DNA of 64,000 nt from Lysinibacillus irui (GTDB lineage Bacteria > Bacillota > Bacilli > Bacillales_A > Planococcaceae): positions 3,775,501 to 3,839,500 of the forward strand of contig NZ_CP113527.1 in NCBI RefSeq assembly GCF_028877475.1. The letters run 5' to 3'. The notes beneath the pieces are model-generated. The model was not told where the DNA came from. It was given only the letters and a program-made list of their open reading frames with translations, and did not search any database. The stretch's first letter is position 1, and each line of letters begins with the position of its first letter. Below are positions 63,827-64,000 of the stretch, piece after piece. The position numbers and the translations under genes are program-made.

Positions 63827-64000
63827 TTAACTCGGTAACTCTATAAAGTTTTGAGCAAACTGATAAATTAAATGTGCAGGCACAGCCAAGTTAAGATTCT
63901 GGCCATCATCAAAGCCAGCTGTAATCAAACCGACTAACCTCCCATGCATATCCAATAAAGCACCACCAGAACTGCCATTTGAAATTGCAGCTGTAAATTG
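63827..64000 (-). CDS. Trypsin-like serine protease, C-terminal end only
   Basis: The reading frame is open to the right edge of the window; only the last 57 residues are visible. SNGSSGGALLDMHGRLVGLITA has the GxSGG catalytic serine and the following strand of HtrA/trypsin-like proteases. The chain ends at TAA 63827 without a PDZ domain, so it is a short type. Confidence 0.75.
   Translation of the reverse strand, partial: QFTAAISNGSSGGALLDMHGRLVGLITAGFDDGQNLNLAVPAHLIYQFAQNFIELPS

Overview
The window looks like chromosomal DNA of a low-GC, endospore-forming Bacillales bacterium, most likely Lysinibacillus or a close relative. Three things support this. The yfhP–yfhJ–yfhH–recX–yfhF block has Bacillus-type synteny. 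There are many sporulation genes: prkA, yhbH, spoVR, an alpha/beta SASP, pdaA, a LytH-like peptidase and a YkuD L,D-transpeptidase. Finally, a D-aspartate ligase overlaps an aspartate racemase, which fits the L-Lys–D-Asp (A4alpha) peptidoglycan cross-bridge that characterises Lysinibacillus. No rRNA, tRNA, CRISPR array, insertion sequence or prophage was seen. Two genes are cut by the window edges: yfhP on the left and a trypsin-like protease on the right.

Layout. 1–5.7 kb: yfhP (partial), yfhJ, yfhH, recX with a tiny upstream ORF, yfhF, pdaA and an RlmCD-type rRNA methylase. 5.7–9.6 kb: a coiled-coil hypothetical gene divergent from a candidate small RNA, an MFS transporter behind a terminator-containing leader, an SE1561-family protein and YwqG. 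9.7–13.5 kb: class I fumarase, then a PfeT/ZosA-type P1B-4 ATPase with PerR-box and Fur-box matches upstream. 13.5–24.3 kb: YihY, YtxH, YfkK, MotAB, an M29 aminopeptidase, carbonic anhydrase, a GNAT, PPK2, a membrane protein, methionine aminopeptidase and a TPP-riboswitch-controlled ThiT. 24.3–37 kb, nearly all minus strand: SbcCD, an SGNH hydrolase, a second M29 peptidase coupled to a DEAD-box helicase, the D-Asp ligase/racemase pair, a C39-like lipoprotein and an acyl-CoA synthetase.

37–47.8 kb: a phosphoesterase, a globin-coupled chemoreceptor, a cluster of small spore-type or Cys-rich genes, YkuD, DUF2935, an RNase J paralogue, an orphan HsdS-like half-subunit divergent from an XRE regulator, and a radical-SAM/SPASM protein divergent from an Asn/Gly-rich protein. 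47.8–53.7 kb: spoVR, yhbH, prkA and the LytH-like peptidase. 53.7–64 kb: two chemoreceptors (one behind a c-di-GMP riboswitch and overlapping an SDR/symporter pair), a small membrane protein with phased upstream repeats, a DUF1456 protein, a SASP, and an MFS transporter behind a PyrR-type attenuator.

The most notable observations are the PyrR-type attenuator before an aromatic-acid-family MFS transporter (candidate orotate or pyrimidine importer), strong indications that prkA starts at an AUU codon just downstream of a SigE-like -10, the c-di-GMP riboswitch over a chemoreceptor–SDR–symporter operon, a globin-coupled receptor whose CZB zinc site has lost two ligands, and the orphan HsdS/XRE pair sharing an inverted repeat. 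All family names come from reading the sequence without database searches.
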